From: Poa pratensis
Lineage: Eukaryota > Streptophyta > Magnoliopsida > Poales > Poaceae
Length of the DNA stretch: 64,000 nt
NCBI GenBank assembly: GCA_947311845.1
Contig: CAMZMU010000040.1
Location: 65,753,626 to 65,817,625, forward strand
Direction: 5' to 3'
Shown here: positions 45,386-56,943 of the stretch, piece by piece
Position numbering within the stretch: the first letter of the stretch is position 1
How the letters are laid out: every line of letters starts with the position of its first letter
Made by a program: the position numbers and the translations under genes
The notes under the pieces: generated by a model
Databases searched by the model: none
Seen by the model: the letters and a program-made list of their open reading frames with translations, nothing else
What the model was told of the DNA's origin: nothing

Positions 45386-45825
45386 CTCACGGAAGATTTG
45401 GACAGGGCAAACGCGATCTGTAAAAAAGATCGCGATGACACGCAAACTGTCACAGCTGGAATTTCATATTCACCACGATACTAATTTTAGTTAATACTAT
45501 GATTTAACGTATATCTTCTATAAAATCTTGGAGTACATGGAAAGATATCCGAGAACATACGCGGTACACATGCACAGTATAATGTCTGACTAATGATCCT
45601 AGCTAGTTTTCCGTATATTAATTCCTTATACAGTATACAATGAAGATGGCGGCTGACCTTTGGCAACCTTGCTCGCCCGTACGTCAGTGGATTTTGACAG
45701 CATAAACAAAAGGGCATAATGCATTTTATATATCGTGGTCATATGCATGTAGCGTACATTGTCTCAAGTTTCAACTTTGGCATGTAGATACGGCTCTTGT
45801 GATTTATCAAGAGCAAGAAGGCGTC

Positions 45826-45986
45826 GAGGCGCCTGTGCTGACTTCGTCAATCTCAAGACTCGATCCGCTGGCTCAGTCTCTCGGAGGTGCTCATAAGGGT
45901 AGGATGTGCGTGTGTACGTTCATAGGGATGAGTGTGTGTGCGTGTATATGAGCGTCTGCGTTGTACTATGTTTCGCAAAAAAAAAA
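45826..45986 (+). mobile_element. 5'-truncated SINE in duplication copy A
   Basis: It has GATCCGCTGGCTCAGTCTCT, then GTGTGTGTGCGTGTATATGA, and ends GTTTCGCAAAAAAAAAA. The same site in copy B is empty, which sets its limits. Confidence 0.7.
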
Positions 45987-46607
45987 GTGATAAGGCCGCA
46001 TTAACCCACAAGATAGATAACCTCTCACTTGATCCTTCCTGGTTGACCCCGAATTCATTAAGTGTACGTGCCCTTTCAAGTACCATATCGCTAAACCTCT
46101 GTCGCTTTCGATTTTTGTATGAGCCGACTATCTGAAAATTATTGGGCGAATAGTTTAGTGCAACCATTACGATTTTGCGGCGGTACCAAAAGACTCTCGG
46201 GAAGAAGCTGAGGTGATGTCATTTGAGACTTGGGGATAATTGTTTACCATCAAACCTCAGAGACCAATTCGGCTTACCCTCCAGTGTAAGAAAATAGAAC
46301 AATTCATGTAGCCTGTCGACCTTCAACAACTTGTTCTTCCCCTCCTATCTGTCTCTCAAGCGCCTCGCTCTTATACGACATTCCCAGAGATGAGCTACGG
46401 TAGCTAACTTCACTATGAAACAGCACGCGAATATACATGTCAAAATTAGCTAAACCTTAATGGCGTGCTAAATTCGCCTAAATAATGGGCAAAAAACTTG
46501 TTGGTTCAGTCGGTCGAACGCTGCAAATTCAGTCAAGCTTTTCTTTTGCCAATTCAGTCAAGCTGAAGTGTTGAACACATTAGCTTAAGATACTCCAAAG
46601 AAAAGTA

Positions 46608-46730
46608 CTCCCTCCGTCCCAAAATAAGTGTCTCAAAGTTGTCCAAAAATGAATGTATCTATACTTATTTCATGTCTAGATACATCCACTCTTTGACAAA
46701 TCTAAGACAGTTATTTTGGGACGGAGGGAG
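46608..46730. mobile_element. Stowaway MITE in duplication copy A
   Basis: CTCCCTCCGTCCCAAAATAA / TTATTTTGGGACGGAGGGAG with TA flanks. Absent from the matching site in copy B. Confidence 0.85.
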
Positions 46731-47555
46731 TAGATTCTGGTAAGTTCGTAGATTTTATCAACATTTCAAGTCAAAATTCGTCGGATGGCATTAGAAGCAG
46801 TAGGAAGGACCGGACGAATGTGTCAGTGGCATGGCGGTCAATAACCAAACTCGACCGTTCGGTCAACATAACCTCATAGAATTAGGTGATCACCCAAAAA
46901 AATGCTACTCTATCCATCTCTTCACCAAACACGTAGGTGCATAATTGCATGTTTGGTACACGCGCGCCAGCTGAATAATCTTCGATCTCGAGTATGTGTC
47001 GTGTGTTTTAGGGGGGCATGCATGAAATTGTTGCGAAAGATATCCCCTGCTTCCACGAACAAAAAGGAGAGGCCGTATTACTTTGTTATTATTGGAATAA
47101 CATGTGGATAGTTTATATCAGTGGTGAAAGTACAAGGTTAAGAATTAGAATAATCAGTGCCCATGTACGTCAAGATCACACGCACTAATGCATCACATTG
47201 GCATCACATATGTTACGAGCGGAGAATCCTAAGAGGAAATACGTATAATCTGTCCTTTTGGGATGAAAACATGCGATAATGTCCGAGATGGAACAAGTGT
47301 GACGTAATGTGACTATTTATATGTTTTTTGATAATTATTTTTATCAATCTTATCGTTGAATCATAACGATACTCCAGCAGTTCCAAAATATATGGCACAT
47401 TTGATTTTTCAGGGGCTCCCACACATGATTTAGTTGCGGTTTCCACTAGTTAAACATATGCCTAAAAATAGTTAACACACAATATGATATAAAAGCATTT
47501 TGCAAGATTGATGCATTAATATTATACTTTCACAAATAGTAGCGATCAAAGTTTT

Positions 47556-48150
47556 GTGAGAGAGAGAGAGAGAGAGAGTTTGTCTGTATTTGTACAAAGA
47601 GTTCAATATGTAGTAATTTTACAAGTTTCACAAGTAAGTGGGTGTGTTAACCAAAGAAGCGGCATGTCCGACGGGGGCAATTATTGAAACACTCAAAGAG
47701 AAAAAATATCATCAAACTAAAAATCATTCAAGCCTGTCCTTGAAGACTAACAGCAGCAGATGCAAAACTACCAGGTGCCTCTTGCCCTCCTCGCTTCTTT
47801 TTCATGTGTCAATGCTACATTGACGCTAGGGTTTTAAAATGTAACTTCCCATCGTCCAGTAAATAGATCATGGCGCCCACGGCTAGCGTCCATAGAGGAG
47901 AGGCAGAGTCGCAGAGAGCATCGTCCGACTTGCTAGATGCCACTATATTAACTAAGCAAAGATATAGCTCAACATGTTTTAGTTATCTTAGTTAATATGT
48001 TTTATAGTTAGTGGGCATAAAATTGTATTCATTAATAGAAAAAACAAGCACAAAATTAGCATGTTTATGTTTTAAAAAATTCTCTGTCTGTGTAGATGGA
48101 TCGAGAATCGTGCAAGCCAATTGTGTCACAACGGCCTAAATGGATTCATA
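47556..48150. other. Intergenic sequence with a (GA)n tract
   Basis: (GA)n at about 47559-47578. No gene is recognised. Confidence 0.4.
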
Positions 48151-48262
48151 AGATTGACCCTCACAAATATGAGGAGCAAGGAGGAACACTGGCGGAGCTA
48201 TGTACAAGTAGGGGGGCCATTGCCCCCCCCCCCCCCCCAGCCCAAGAAAATTTTGCTAGTGC
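48151..48262 (+). repeat. Duplicated block containing a hAT-type end, copy 1
   Basis: GACCCTCACAAATATGAGGA is followed by CACTGGCGGAGCTATGTACA and GGGGGGCCATTGCCCC, the left end of a common hAT type. A similar block occurs at 49016-49125. Confidence 0.6.
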
Positions 48263-49015
48263 TTTTCGGTCCGTTTTCCTCCCAAAGAAGTGATATTTGG
48301 CAAAATTGTCCCCGCTCGCATTATGTTTTGTTGTCGGTGTTCTGAAATTCAATCTGTCTCCAGAAAATCCACTAGCAGGAGAAACAGATTTGAACAACAG
48401 CCATTAGTGTTTGGAAGTTATGTAGCAACAACGGCCAAACAATAGCACCGAGTCTACAGGATTCAATTCATGAAGATCAATTGCACTACTATTGCAACAA
48501 GGAATGTGTGCCTTAAGAATCTTGCTGCTACTTTAATCTCTTTGTGAAATGGGACATGATCACATGGTGATCCAAAGCGAGCTGAAATGTAGAGGATGAA
48601 CCATTGAGGAACAAGAGCGTAATCCACCCAAACTGTTTTGTTAATCTAAGGAGATCCGGTTGAAGTTGATAACTTACTTACAATCACATACGGTGGGACA
48701 ACACCTACTGGACTAAGTTGCAACAGTGTTGGGCTTTCCTTCCTGCTGATGTATGCAATAAATTTCAAAATTCCCAATTTGTGTAGTATCACTTGTATGA
48801 ATTGTGCATGTAAGGGTTCATAAATTGATTGAGTTGTGAAAACACTGTAAAACTTCTCTGCGCGGCCTCATATTGTTTAAAAATTTGGAAGTAATTGAAT
48901 TGTTTCATATTTTTCTAGAATTTTTTGATGAATTTTTGAAGAAATTAAATTGATTCAAAATTTTGAAGCAATTAAAATTGTTTAAAAAACAACCCTTGAC
49001 ACTCAGACAACTCTC
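48263..49015. other. Intergenic sequence, possibly degraded hAT interior
   Basis: No transposase frame and no right terminus are recognised. Confidence 0.3.
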
Positions 49016-49125
49016 AGATTGGCCCTCACAAATATGAGGAGCACGAAAGAACAATGACAGAGCTATGTATAGGCAGGGGGGCCATTGCCCCCCCCCCCCC
49101 CAATAAAAATTTGCTAAAAACAGTG
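49016..49125 (+). repeat. Duplicated block containing a hAT-type end, copy 2
   Basis: GGCCCTCACAAATATGAGGA, then GACAGAGCTATGTATAGGCA and GGGGGGCCATTGCCCC. It parallels 48151-48262, including the host flank. Confidence 0.6.
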
Positions 49126-49273
49126 CTTTCTGGGAGCTCTTACATCGTGCCCGCGTGCGGCCAGATTCGCCCCGCCACCTGAAGCCTACAGTTAATGGGC
49201 CGCAGGAAGCACAGATACCTCCTGCATGATGCCAGGGATCCCGGTGATCTATAGATTTGAAGCAAAATTACAA

Positions 49274-49471
49274 TTAACTTTTGCCGCGAACATCCTGACA
49301 CTTGCATCTTCTGAGGCTGTCTAGCCCAACATGTTGATCAAGCTGGTCATTGACATTGTAGACGTACAGATCAGTTGGGCGAGTTTTCTGTTTGAACTGG
49401 AGGTGGTCTTGTGCCGCTGCAGATATGAGTTTAAGATGCGGACGATAGCCCTCTTCTTGCCCTTGAGGCAC
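49274..49471 (-). other. Possible gene fragment interrupted by the LTR element
   Basis: A minus-strand frame with HLQFKQKTRPTDLYVYNVND and LDQHVGLDSLRRCKC ends in a stop at 49274. The host sequence resumes at 52169 beyond the retrotransposon. The family is not recognised. Confidence 0.3.
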
Positions 49472-50971
49472 TGATGTCTACGCACGCTTCTATTCTTGTA
49501 GACAGTGTTGGGCCTCCAAGTGCAGAGGTTTGTAGAACAGCAGCAAGTTTCCCTTAAGTGAATAACCCAAGGTTTATCGAACTCAGGGAGATAGAGGTCA
49601 AGGATATCCCTCTCAAGCAACCCTGCAATTAAGATACAAGAAGTCTCTTGTGTTCTCAACACACCCAATACACTTGTCAGGTGTATAGGTGCACTAGTTC
49701 GGCGAAGAGATATTAAAATGCAAGTGATATGGATGATTATAAGTGGTAATTGCAATCTGAAATAAAAATGGCAGCAAGCAAACATGAGACAAAATGAGAG
49801 TAAACGGTGTTTCAATACTTGGAAATAAGGCATAGGGATCATACTTTCACTAGTGGACACTCTCAACAATAATAATATAATTGAATGCATAAATACTACC
49901 TCTTCACTATGCTAACCGGAACTATCCTCCGGTTGGATAACGAACACCAATCCACTGCGTAGGGCTATAAAAGCACACCCTAAAGTCCGTATTCCAAACC
50001 TAGGGTACCCCACACTGTCAACATGAGCACCCCAAGTAGTACTAAACAAACACCACAATATCATAGAGACATCCAACACAAAGAACAACTCATGGCAAGT
50101 ATTCCCATAATCTTTAATCCAAAGAGTCACACACGGCACGCGCACTGTCAACTTCGCACCATGGGACAAAGGTGACTCCGGAGATTACATTAATAAAACC
50201 ACTTGAGTAGCATATTCATAATATAATGAAGAGTAACATCTATGAATTCAACTAGATTACAAAGCTCATGATCACATGTAGATCACATCATAGGAGAGAG
50301 AGATAAACCACATAACTACCGGCATGAGCCCTCAGCCCCGAGGGAGAACTACTCACACATGGTCATGGTGATGAGGAGCTTGATGGAGAGGTGCAGCCCG
50401 GAGTGGAGGCGGCGGCCCGCGGCAGCCACGGCGCGGCGGCGGCCCTTGGTGATGATGATGGTATGGAGGAGGTTCTCCACCCCAAGACGGCTGCCTGGGA
50501 GGAGTAAAATTCGTGGTGCCCCTTGACCTAGGGTTTCTCCCTTTATATATACTCGTATTCCCGTCACCCAGTTTTAGGTCTTCAGTAAAACGGGTCTGTA
50601 GGCCGCGTCCGAACTCCGATTGGCCTGATCTTGGGCTTAAAAGAAGCGTATGGAAAATTGTGACAACTTTGTCTTTAATGAGTTTTCCGTTTGACGTCGT
50701 ATTCGATGGTCAAACTGATAATATCCGTAAAAAAGTTCTCAGACAGATTTCAGGAAAGTCCCAATTTGACTCCAACAAGGTTTCCTTTGCCCAATTTTGA
50801 TAATTCCTACACATTAAAGTGTAAAACAAGAACATTGTGCACTTTGGCAACTATTAGTAGGTTAGTCCAATAAATGTCATAATATGATATAAAGTGCATA
50901 TAAAACATATGGCAATTGATATAAAACATGCATGGAACATCAAAAATTATAAATACGTTTGAGACGTATCA
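49472..50971 (-). repeat. Complete 3' LTR, 1.5 kb
   Basis: TG...CA ends on the minus strand. A TATA box (TATATATAAAGGG, about 50534-50546) precedes a GC-rich leader. Confidence 0.8.
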
Positions 50972-51718
50972 GCATCCCAAGCTTAGTTCCTACTCGTCAT
51001 TGAGTAGGTAAACGATAAAACAAAATAATTTTTGAAGTGACATGCTACCATCATAATCTTGATCAAATAGTATTGTAAGGCACATGTAAATGAATGAAGT
51101 GATCCAAGTCAATGGTCTATAGTTTGCTACCAAATAGATAATGAGTAAACAACTGAATCACACAAGCTAAAATTTTCATGAATAGTACCTTGGAGACAAT
51201 GCATCCACAGGTTCACATAAGTGTTAACTCATAAAGCAATAGATTCTAACAAAAGGTATTTAACCAACACAAAGGAAGATTTAAGTTTCAGCATTAATTT
51301 GCTTCAACTTTTAACATATTTATCTCATGGATATTGTCAACACAAAGCAATATAATAAGTCCAATATGTAGCATATAACAAATGTTGTACCAAACTTGAC
51401 ACTAGTGTTTGCTTGTGGAAGATAGAAAGAAATAGCAAAACTGACTCAACATAAAAGTAAAAGAAAGGCCCTTCGCAGAGGGAAGCAGGGATTAAATCAT
51501 GTGCTAGAGCTTTTTAAGGTTTTGAAATCATATAAAGAGTAAAAACATAAGTTTTGAGAGGTGTTTGTTAATTGTCAACGAATGACAGCGGATGAAAACA
51601 GTATTCCCCCTATCAAACAGACTTTTAAGAGCGGCTCCCATGAAGGACGTTATTTCTACCAGCAAGGCAGATCATCCCTCTTTCTCTTTTGTTTACAAAC
51701 AGACTTTTAAGAGCGGCT

Positions 51719-52168
51719 CCCACCTAGGGTTTCTCCCTTTATAAATATTCTCGTATTCCCGTCACTCAGTTTTAGGTTTTCAGTAAAACGGGTCTGTAGG
51801 CCGCGTCCGAACTCCGATTGGGCTGATCTTGGGCTTAAAAGAAGCGTATGGAAAATTGTGACAACTTTGTCTTTAATGAGGTTTCCGTTTGACATCGGCT
51901 TCGATGGTCAAACTGACAATCTCCGTAAAAAGTTCTCAGATAGATTTCAGGGAAGTCCCAATTTGACTCCAACAAGGTTTCCTTTGCCCAATTTTGATAA
52001 TTCCTACACATTAAAGTGTAAAACAAGAACATTGTGCACTTTGGCAACTATTAGTAGGTTAGTCAAATAAATGTCATAATATGATATAAAGTGCATATAA
52101 AACATATGACAATTGATATAAAACATGCATGGAACATCAAAAATTATAGATACGTTTGAGACGTATCA
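51719..52168 (-). repeat. Truncated 5' LTR
   Basis: 450 bp matching the first part (U3) of the LTR at 49472-50971, broken at CCTAGGGTTTCTCCC. Confidence 0.85.
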
Positions 52169-52552
52169 GGCGCCAGAGTTCATGGAGTCCACAACAAAGC
52201 ACACAAGGTTCATCTTCTCTTTGGTAGTATCAAAGAAACCTTATTGGAAGAACATGTCATAAGTGTGTTCATATTAGAGAGTGACTTATTCCATTCCCAG
52301 CTTGTCTTTGAGACCATAACTAACGACCAGTATTCTCCGAGACAAGGACGAAATTGACTCAAATATGCAAGCCAATATATGCAACTAGATTTAGGGGTGC
52401 GTCTTGGCGCACGATCCCCCGATCACTATGTTGACAATAAGTAGCGATTTTGAAACTATAATATTCATGTGTAATATGTGCTGACTCTTAACACTCGGGA
52501 TGTAGATCTCTCATGTAGAATGGAAGAAAGCTAACTATAAACATCACTAACA

Positions 52553-52555
52553 ATC

Positions 52556-52629
<74 letters not shown>
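52553..52629 (+). repeat. (TA)n microsatellite
   Basis: About 75 bp of TA dinucleotide repeat with a single TTTA interruption. Confidence 0.95.
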
Positions 52630-52633
<4 letters not shown>

Positions 52634-53322
52634 ACCAAACGATTATTCCACATTCCGTTAACGCTCGGAAGGCTATAGCTCGACTTGGAACGAGGCACTC
52701 CCACCCGCTCACCTCCCCGCCCACGTATATAACAATGCCCTCTACGTCGTCCCCTAACCACACTCCACAATCCAATTTCCAAAAACTTCTCCTCTTCGCC
52801 TTCCCCTTCCGACGACATTACTGCAACGACCAACCCAGGGCTAGACGGTAAACACCACGTTGTTCATCTTGTATGATAGATTTCATCCTAGGGTTAGACC
52901 GTCCAACGTGGGTTATTGTTGCCGCTCGACATACATGACAGCAAATCCGACTGGGCGACAGGGCAAAACCAACATGAAGACTTGTCGGACACAACGGGAC
53001 AAAAGCCGATTACCGAAGTATTACTGCGACAAAACTATCACTCATCAGTGTCGTCGTTGCCGCACAAGCTGTCACACGAAACCTCGTGGCTAGTCGGCGA
53101 TGTCATGCATGTCCAACCCTTGGGTAGCACACAGGAGAACACAATTTTCTGCCTCTCAAGAGGAAAGGCGACGTGAGATCGATGGCATCGTGTGACCTTG
53201 CACCGCATGTTCTAAGCCTTGACATGAAGATGTGACCCGAGGGCTAAGGAGATCAAGAGCTCCACGACGACTCCAAGAGAAGGAGAGCGTACGTCCATTA
53301 CAATCTAAATATCTAATAATGC
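52630..53322. other. Intergenic sequence, nothing recognised
   Basis: Several short frames occur on both strands; none resembles a known protein. Confidence 0.35.
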
Positions 53323-55093
53323 AGATGGCAGCTGACCTTTGGCGACCTGGCTCGCCCGTACGTCAGTGGATTTGGACAGGATAAACAATGGACAAAATGC
53401 ATCCTATCTATTGTGGTCATATGCACGTAGTACTTAGCGAATTAAGTGGATTTGGGCTGGCGGCGCCGGGACAGCCCGTGCCCACTTACAGGCCTACGTA
53501 CTAACGTACATCGTCCCAAATTTCAAGTTTGACATGTAAACAAACAAAATATACGGCTCTTCTGATTTATGAAGAGCAAGAAAGCGTCAAAATGTTAAGG
53601 CCGCATTAACCCATAGGACAGATAACCTCTCACTGGTGGAACCTTTGGAAAGCCCGCAATGACAGAATCTTCAACAACCTTGCAATTAGTTCCTCAGCTT
53701 TAGCAGACACGATTTTGTTGGAATTAGCTCAGTGGCGAGCTGCTGGAATACTAATTACGGTGTGGCCTGCAGGTGCTTGAAGCCTGCTTAGACTTACTTG
53801 TTAGATTACTATTGTCTGTAGCTAACTATACCTTGTAACCTCTGTAACACTGTTCTCCCGGCATTTGTTCCGGTTCCCCTATATAATGAAGCAGCGCCTG
53901 CTGCCTTCCGTCAAAAAAGATAACCTCTCACTCGATCCTTCCTGGTTGACCTCGAATTAATTAATTCTACGTGCCCTTTCAAGTACACCATATCGCTAAA
54001 TAAATGAATGTCGCTTTCGGTTTGTATGAGCCGACTATCTGAAAATTCCACGAATAGTTTAGTCACTTACTGTAACCATTACGCTTTTGCAGCGGTGCCA
54101 AAAGAACCAGACTCTCGGGAATAAATAAGCTGAGGTGATGCCATTTTAGACTTTAGGATTATTGTTTACCATCAAACCTCGGTGTTCTCTCGAGTAAAAA
54201 AATAGAACAATTTGTGTAGCCCTTCAACAACTTGTTCTTCCCCTCCTCTCTGTCTCTCGAGCGCCTCCCTCTTACGACATTCCCAGAGATAAGCTGCGCT
54301 CGCTAATTCACTCGAAACAGCACACGAACATAAATGTCAAAATCAGTTAAACATAATGTTGGGTTCAATTCGCCTATAAAAATGAAAGAACTTGCTAGTT
54401 CTGTTGGTCGAACGATTCCAGTCAACTGCAAATTCAGCCAAGCTTGAATTCAGTCAAGCTGAACACATTAGCTTAAGATACTCCAGTTTTTAGATCGTGT
54501 CACATTTCAAGTCAAAATTCGTAATGGCATTAAAAGAGCCGGGCGAATGTTTTGAGGCATGGCGGTCAATCTCCAAACTCGACAGTTAGTCACCATACCT
54601 CACTGAATTAGGCGATCACCAACAAAGTATAGTACTACCTCCGACCGAAATTAGTTGTCGCGACTTGTACACACGTTTGTGCTAAGCTAGCTAACCGTCC
54701 GCGACAATCAAACACGCGCGCCAGCTGAATAATCTTCAGTCTCGAGTAGGTGTCGTGTGTTAGGGGGGCATGCATGAAAAATTGTTGCAAAAAGGATCCC
54801 CTGCTTCCATGAACAAAAAGGGGAGTCCGTATTACTTTGTGATTTTATTGGGACAATATGTGGATATTTTGTATCATTGGCGAAGTACATGGTTAGGAAT
54901 TAGAATCATCAGTGCCCATGTACGTCAAAATCACACGCACTACTAAGCATCATATTGGCATCACAAACTGTATATGCCTGAAAAATAGTTCAACGCATCA
55001 TGGTATAAAAGCATTTTACAAGATAAATGCATCTATATGTTATTTTACATATCTAGTTAATGTACTTTCACAAATACTAGCGATCAAAGTTTT
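53323..55093 (+). repeat. Segmental duplication, copy B
   Basis: It matches 45644-47555 in order and orientation. It lacks copy A's SINE and Stowaway but carries a LINE fragment (53635-53918) and about 70 bp of extra sequence near 53435-53505. A Stowaway-like remnant, TACTACCTCCGACCGAAATT, lies near 54635. Confidence 0.85.
53635..53918 (+). mobile_element. 5'-truncated LINE 3' end in duplication copy B
   Basis: The insert encodes a LINE ORF2 C terminus (WNLWKARNDRIFNN) and ends CCGTCAAAAAA. It is flanked by GATAACCTCTCACT at 53621-53634 and 53919-53932. Copy A has an empty site. Confidence 0.85.
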
Positions 55094-55193
55094 CAAAACA
55101 TCGACCCCATGTATATATTTTTACGCGCTAGAAAGAAGCACTAGAAGCGGGCGCCAATGGATCGAAGCCTTCTTGGGGAAAAGGCAAGTCCGG

Positions 55194-55596
55194 TGGAGAG
55201 CGGCATTTTGGATGCCGAGCTCCATGGAGCTCGGTTTTTGAAAAATTCAAAAACGACATTTTTATGTTTTAAAAAATCTGTTTAAACAAATTTCTTGGTG
55301 TAGATAATGTCGAGATCTACTACTCTGTAAAATACCAATGAAAACTTCATCGTATTTTGGCCTTGGCAAGAAAGACAAATATGTGGATCTGGATTGGTAT
55401 ACAGTGCACAGTTTCAAAATTTTGAAACTTCGCTAGATTTTTCATTTTTGTGTAGCCTAAACTTTTACACGATAGTTGATCTCGACATTATCTACAGGTA
55501 GAATTTTGTTCTAATTTTTTTAAAGCTAAAAATGTCGATTTCAATTTATTTATTTTTGAAATACCGAGCTCCACGGCCTCCAAAGTGCACTTTCCG
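55194..55596. mobile_element. MULE-type MITE with long imperfect inverted repeats
   Basis: GGAGAGCGGCATTTTGGATG is mirrored by CCTCCAAAGTGCACTTTCC. The inverted arms extend through GAGCTCGG and CGACATTTTTA. Flanks AAGTCCGG (55186-55193) and AAGTCAGG (55597-55604) form a near-matching 8-9-bp duplication. Confidence 0.6.
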
Positions 55597-55604
55597 AAGT
55601 CAGG

Positions 55605-55901
55605 TGCAAGTAATTGATGTGAAAAATCACTAACTAGAGATCTTGGCCGCAATTAGCTTGATGCGGCCGGTAAAGCCGATTTGTCCTCAACTATCATTTG
55701 TGGGCGATTGAAACTATGACTGCTCATTCGCAATTTTTCTTCTTCTTAAATTACCATTCGAGATGAATGTTTCCCTTCACAAATTGTTTTGTCCCTATTG
55801 CCTGAAGAAGCTTTCAAACATCCGTGGTCCAATTGATCGTGGAAACAAATTTGGACACATGATTGGTAGGACTATTTCGATTTTGGAGGTGATCGGTAGG
55901 G
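55605..55901. other. Intergenic sequence, nothing recognised
   Basis: No feature is supported. Confidence 0.3.
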
Positions 55902-55913
55902 CGCTTGGTTTAC

Positions 55914-56172
55914 TTTTTTTTTAGATTTAAGCGGCTGCCTCTACTAGGCATTTACATCAAGATTTAGCTCATGCATCAGCCAACCCGGGGGGCATCCCGA
56001 CCAGGTGTTACTCCTTGTCTTCTCGCAGCCTTCCTTCGCTAGACGATGCGCAACTCCATTTCAGAGGCGTCGCACATGCTTGACCGAGACATCATCGAAA
56101 TCTTTTAACAGATTCTTGATTTCCTCGACCAGGGGTCCATGAACAGATCGATCGATCCATCTCCTTGCTGGA
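55914..56172 (-). mobile_element. 5'-truncated LINE with RNase H-like C terminus
   Basis: The poly(T) at the left is the tail. The minus strand encodes DFDDVSVKHVRRL and GVAHRLAKEGCE (frame with stops), as in the RNase H end of plant LINE ORF2. Flanks are CGCTTGGTTTAC (55902-55913) and CGCTTGGTTTGC (56173-56184). Confidence 0.75.
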
Positions 56173-56476
56173 CGCTTGGTTTGCTGCATTGAAGAAAAGG
56201 AACGCTAATTAGATATGGCTTGTAGACTTGTAAGCGTCCCATCACAGCTACCCCATAGTAGCGTTGGACGGTTGGAGACAGAGACTCAACGTAGTACAGT
56301 AGATGTCTAAGTACTAGGAGTACCTAAGACTAGTCACATGGGGAGTAACTTAGACTAGTAACATACATATGTTACTACTCTAAGTTAATAGCTCCATAGT
56401 GGGAGTAACATATGTGTAGTGTCATATTTAATAGGTTAAACACTTATCTTGCCTTGAAATGTGTGATGTTATGGTA

Positions 56477-56834
56477 CTCCCTCCATCACGGTTTACACGG
56501 CGCGGTTCCAAAATCATGCAGTTTCACTTTGAGAGAGATTTTAGGGGCGATTACATTGATTGCTAGTTAATTCTCGCATGAGTTACGGAATTCAACCGGC
56601 AGTTTCCTCTCCTTCCTATTCCTTTGCTGGTGTGTACGCGGATTGGAATTTCTGCATGCATCCGCTCCAGCAATGCATGGAAGAAAATGACTAGATTATG
56701 GCCTGGTAGAGTAACTAACGACATTTAATGCTTTGCTGAAATTACGTCCTAGGCAACAGATTTCACAGCCAATTAGCGCTAACCTTGGGCACAGAGAAAC
56801 CCCATGCACGCGGTGTAAACTGTGACGGAGGGAG
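56477..56834. mobile_element. Mariner/Stowaway-type element, 358 bp, nested
   Basis: CTCCCTCCATCACGGTTTAC / GTAAACTGTGACGGAGGGAG with TA flanks. It is longer than a usual Stowaway. Confidence 0.75.
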
Positions 56835-56943
56835 TAACATAGTTAGTTATCACAACCATCTCTCTCCTCATTAATTACCTGACACATCAGATTTTTTGCC
56901 TATGTGACATTGATGTTACTCTTATGTTACTCCTCATTGTGAC

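Larger units (their letters stand above)
45644..47555 (+). repeat. Segmental duplication, copy A
   Basis: It matches 53323-55093 in the same order and orientation. Shared landmarks are CTCGCCCGTACGTCAGTGGA, GCCGACTATCTGAAAATT, CAACAACTTGTTCTTCCCCT, CGCGCGCCAGCTGAATAATC, CCCCTGCTTCCA and TAGCGATCAAAGTTTT. Copy A alone carries a SINE (45826-45986) and a Stowaway (46608-46730). No coding sequence is recognised in it. Confidence 0.85.
49472..52168 (-). mobile_element. Internally deleted LTR retrotransposon
   Basis: Read on the minus strand, a truncated 5' LTR (52168-51719) is followed by about 750 bp of 3' internal sequence and a complete 3' LTR (50971-49472). Both LTRs start TGATACGTCTCAAACGTAT, a very common Triticeae LTR start. 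Flanks are GGCAC (49467-49471) and GGCGC (52169-52173), a 4/5 duplication. The inner edge of the truncated LTR lies next to the repeated phrase AGACTTTTAAGAGCGGCTCC (near 51620 and 51701). No gag or pol remains. Confidence 0.8.

Noticed and set aside
49321..49890. 189-codon minus-strand frame
   Set aside because: It runs from within the LTR across its end into flanking sequence, so it is not one gene.
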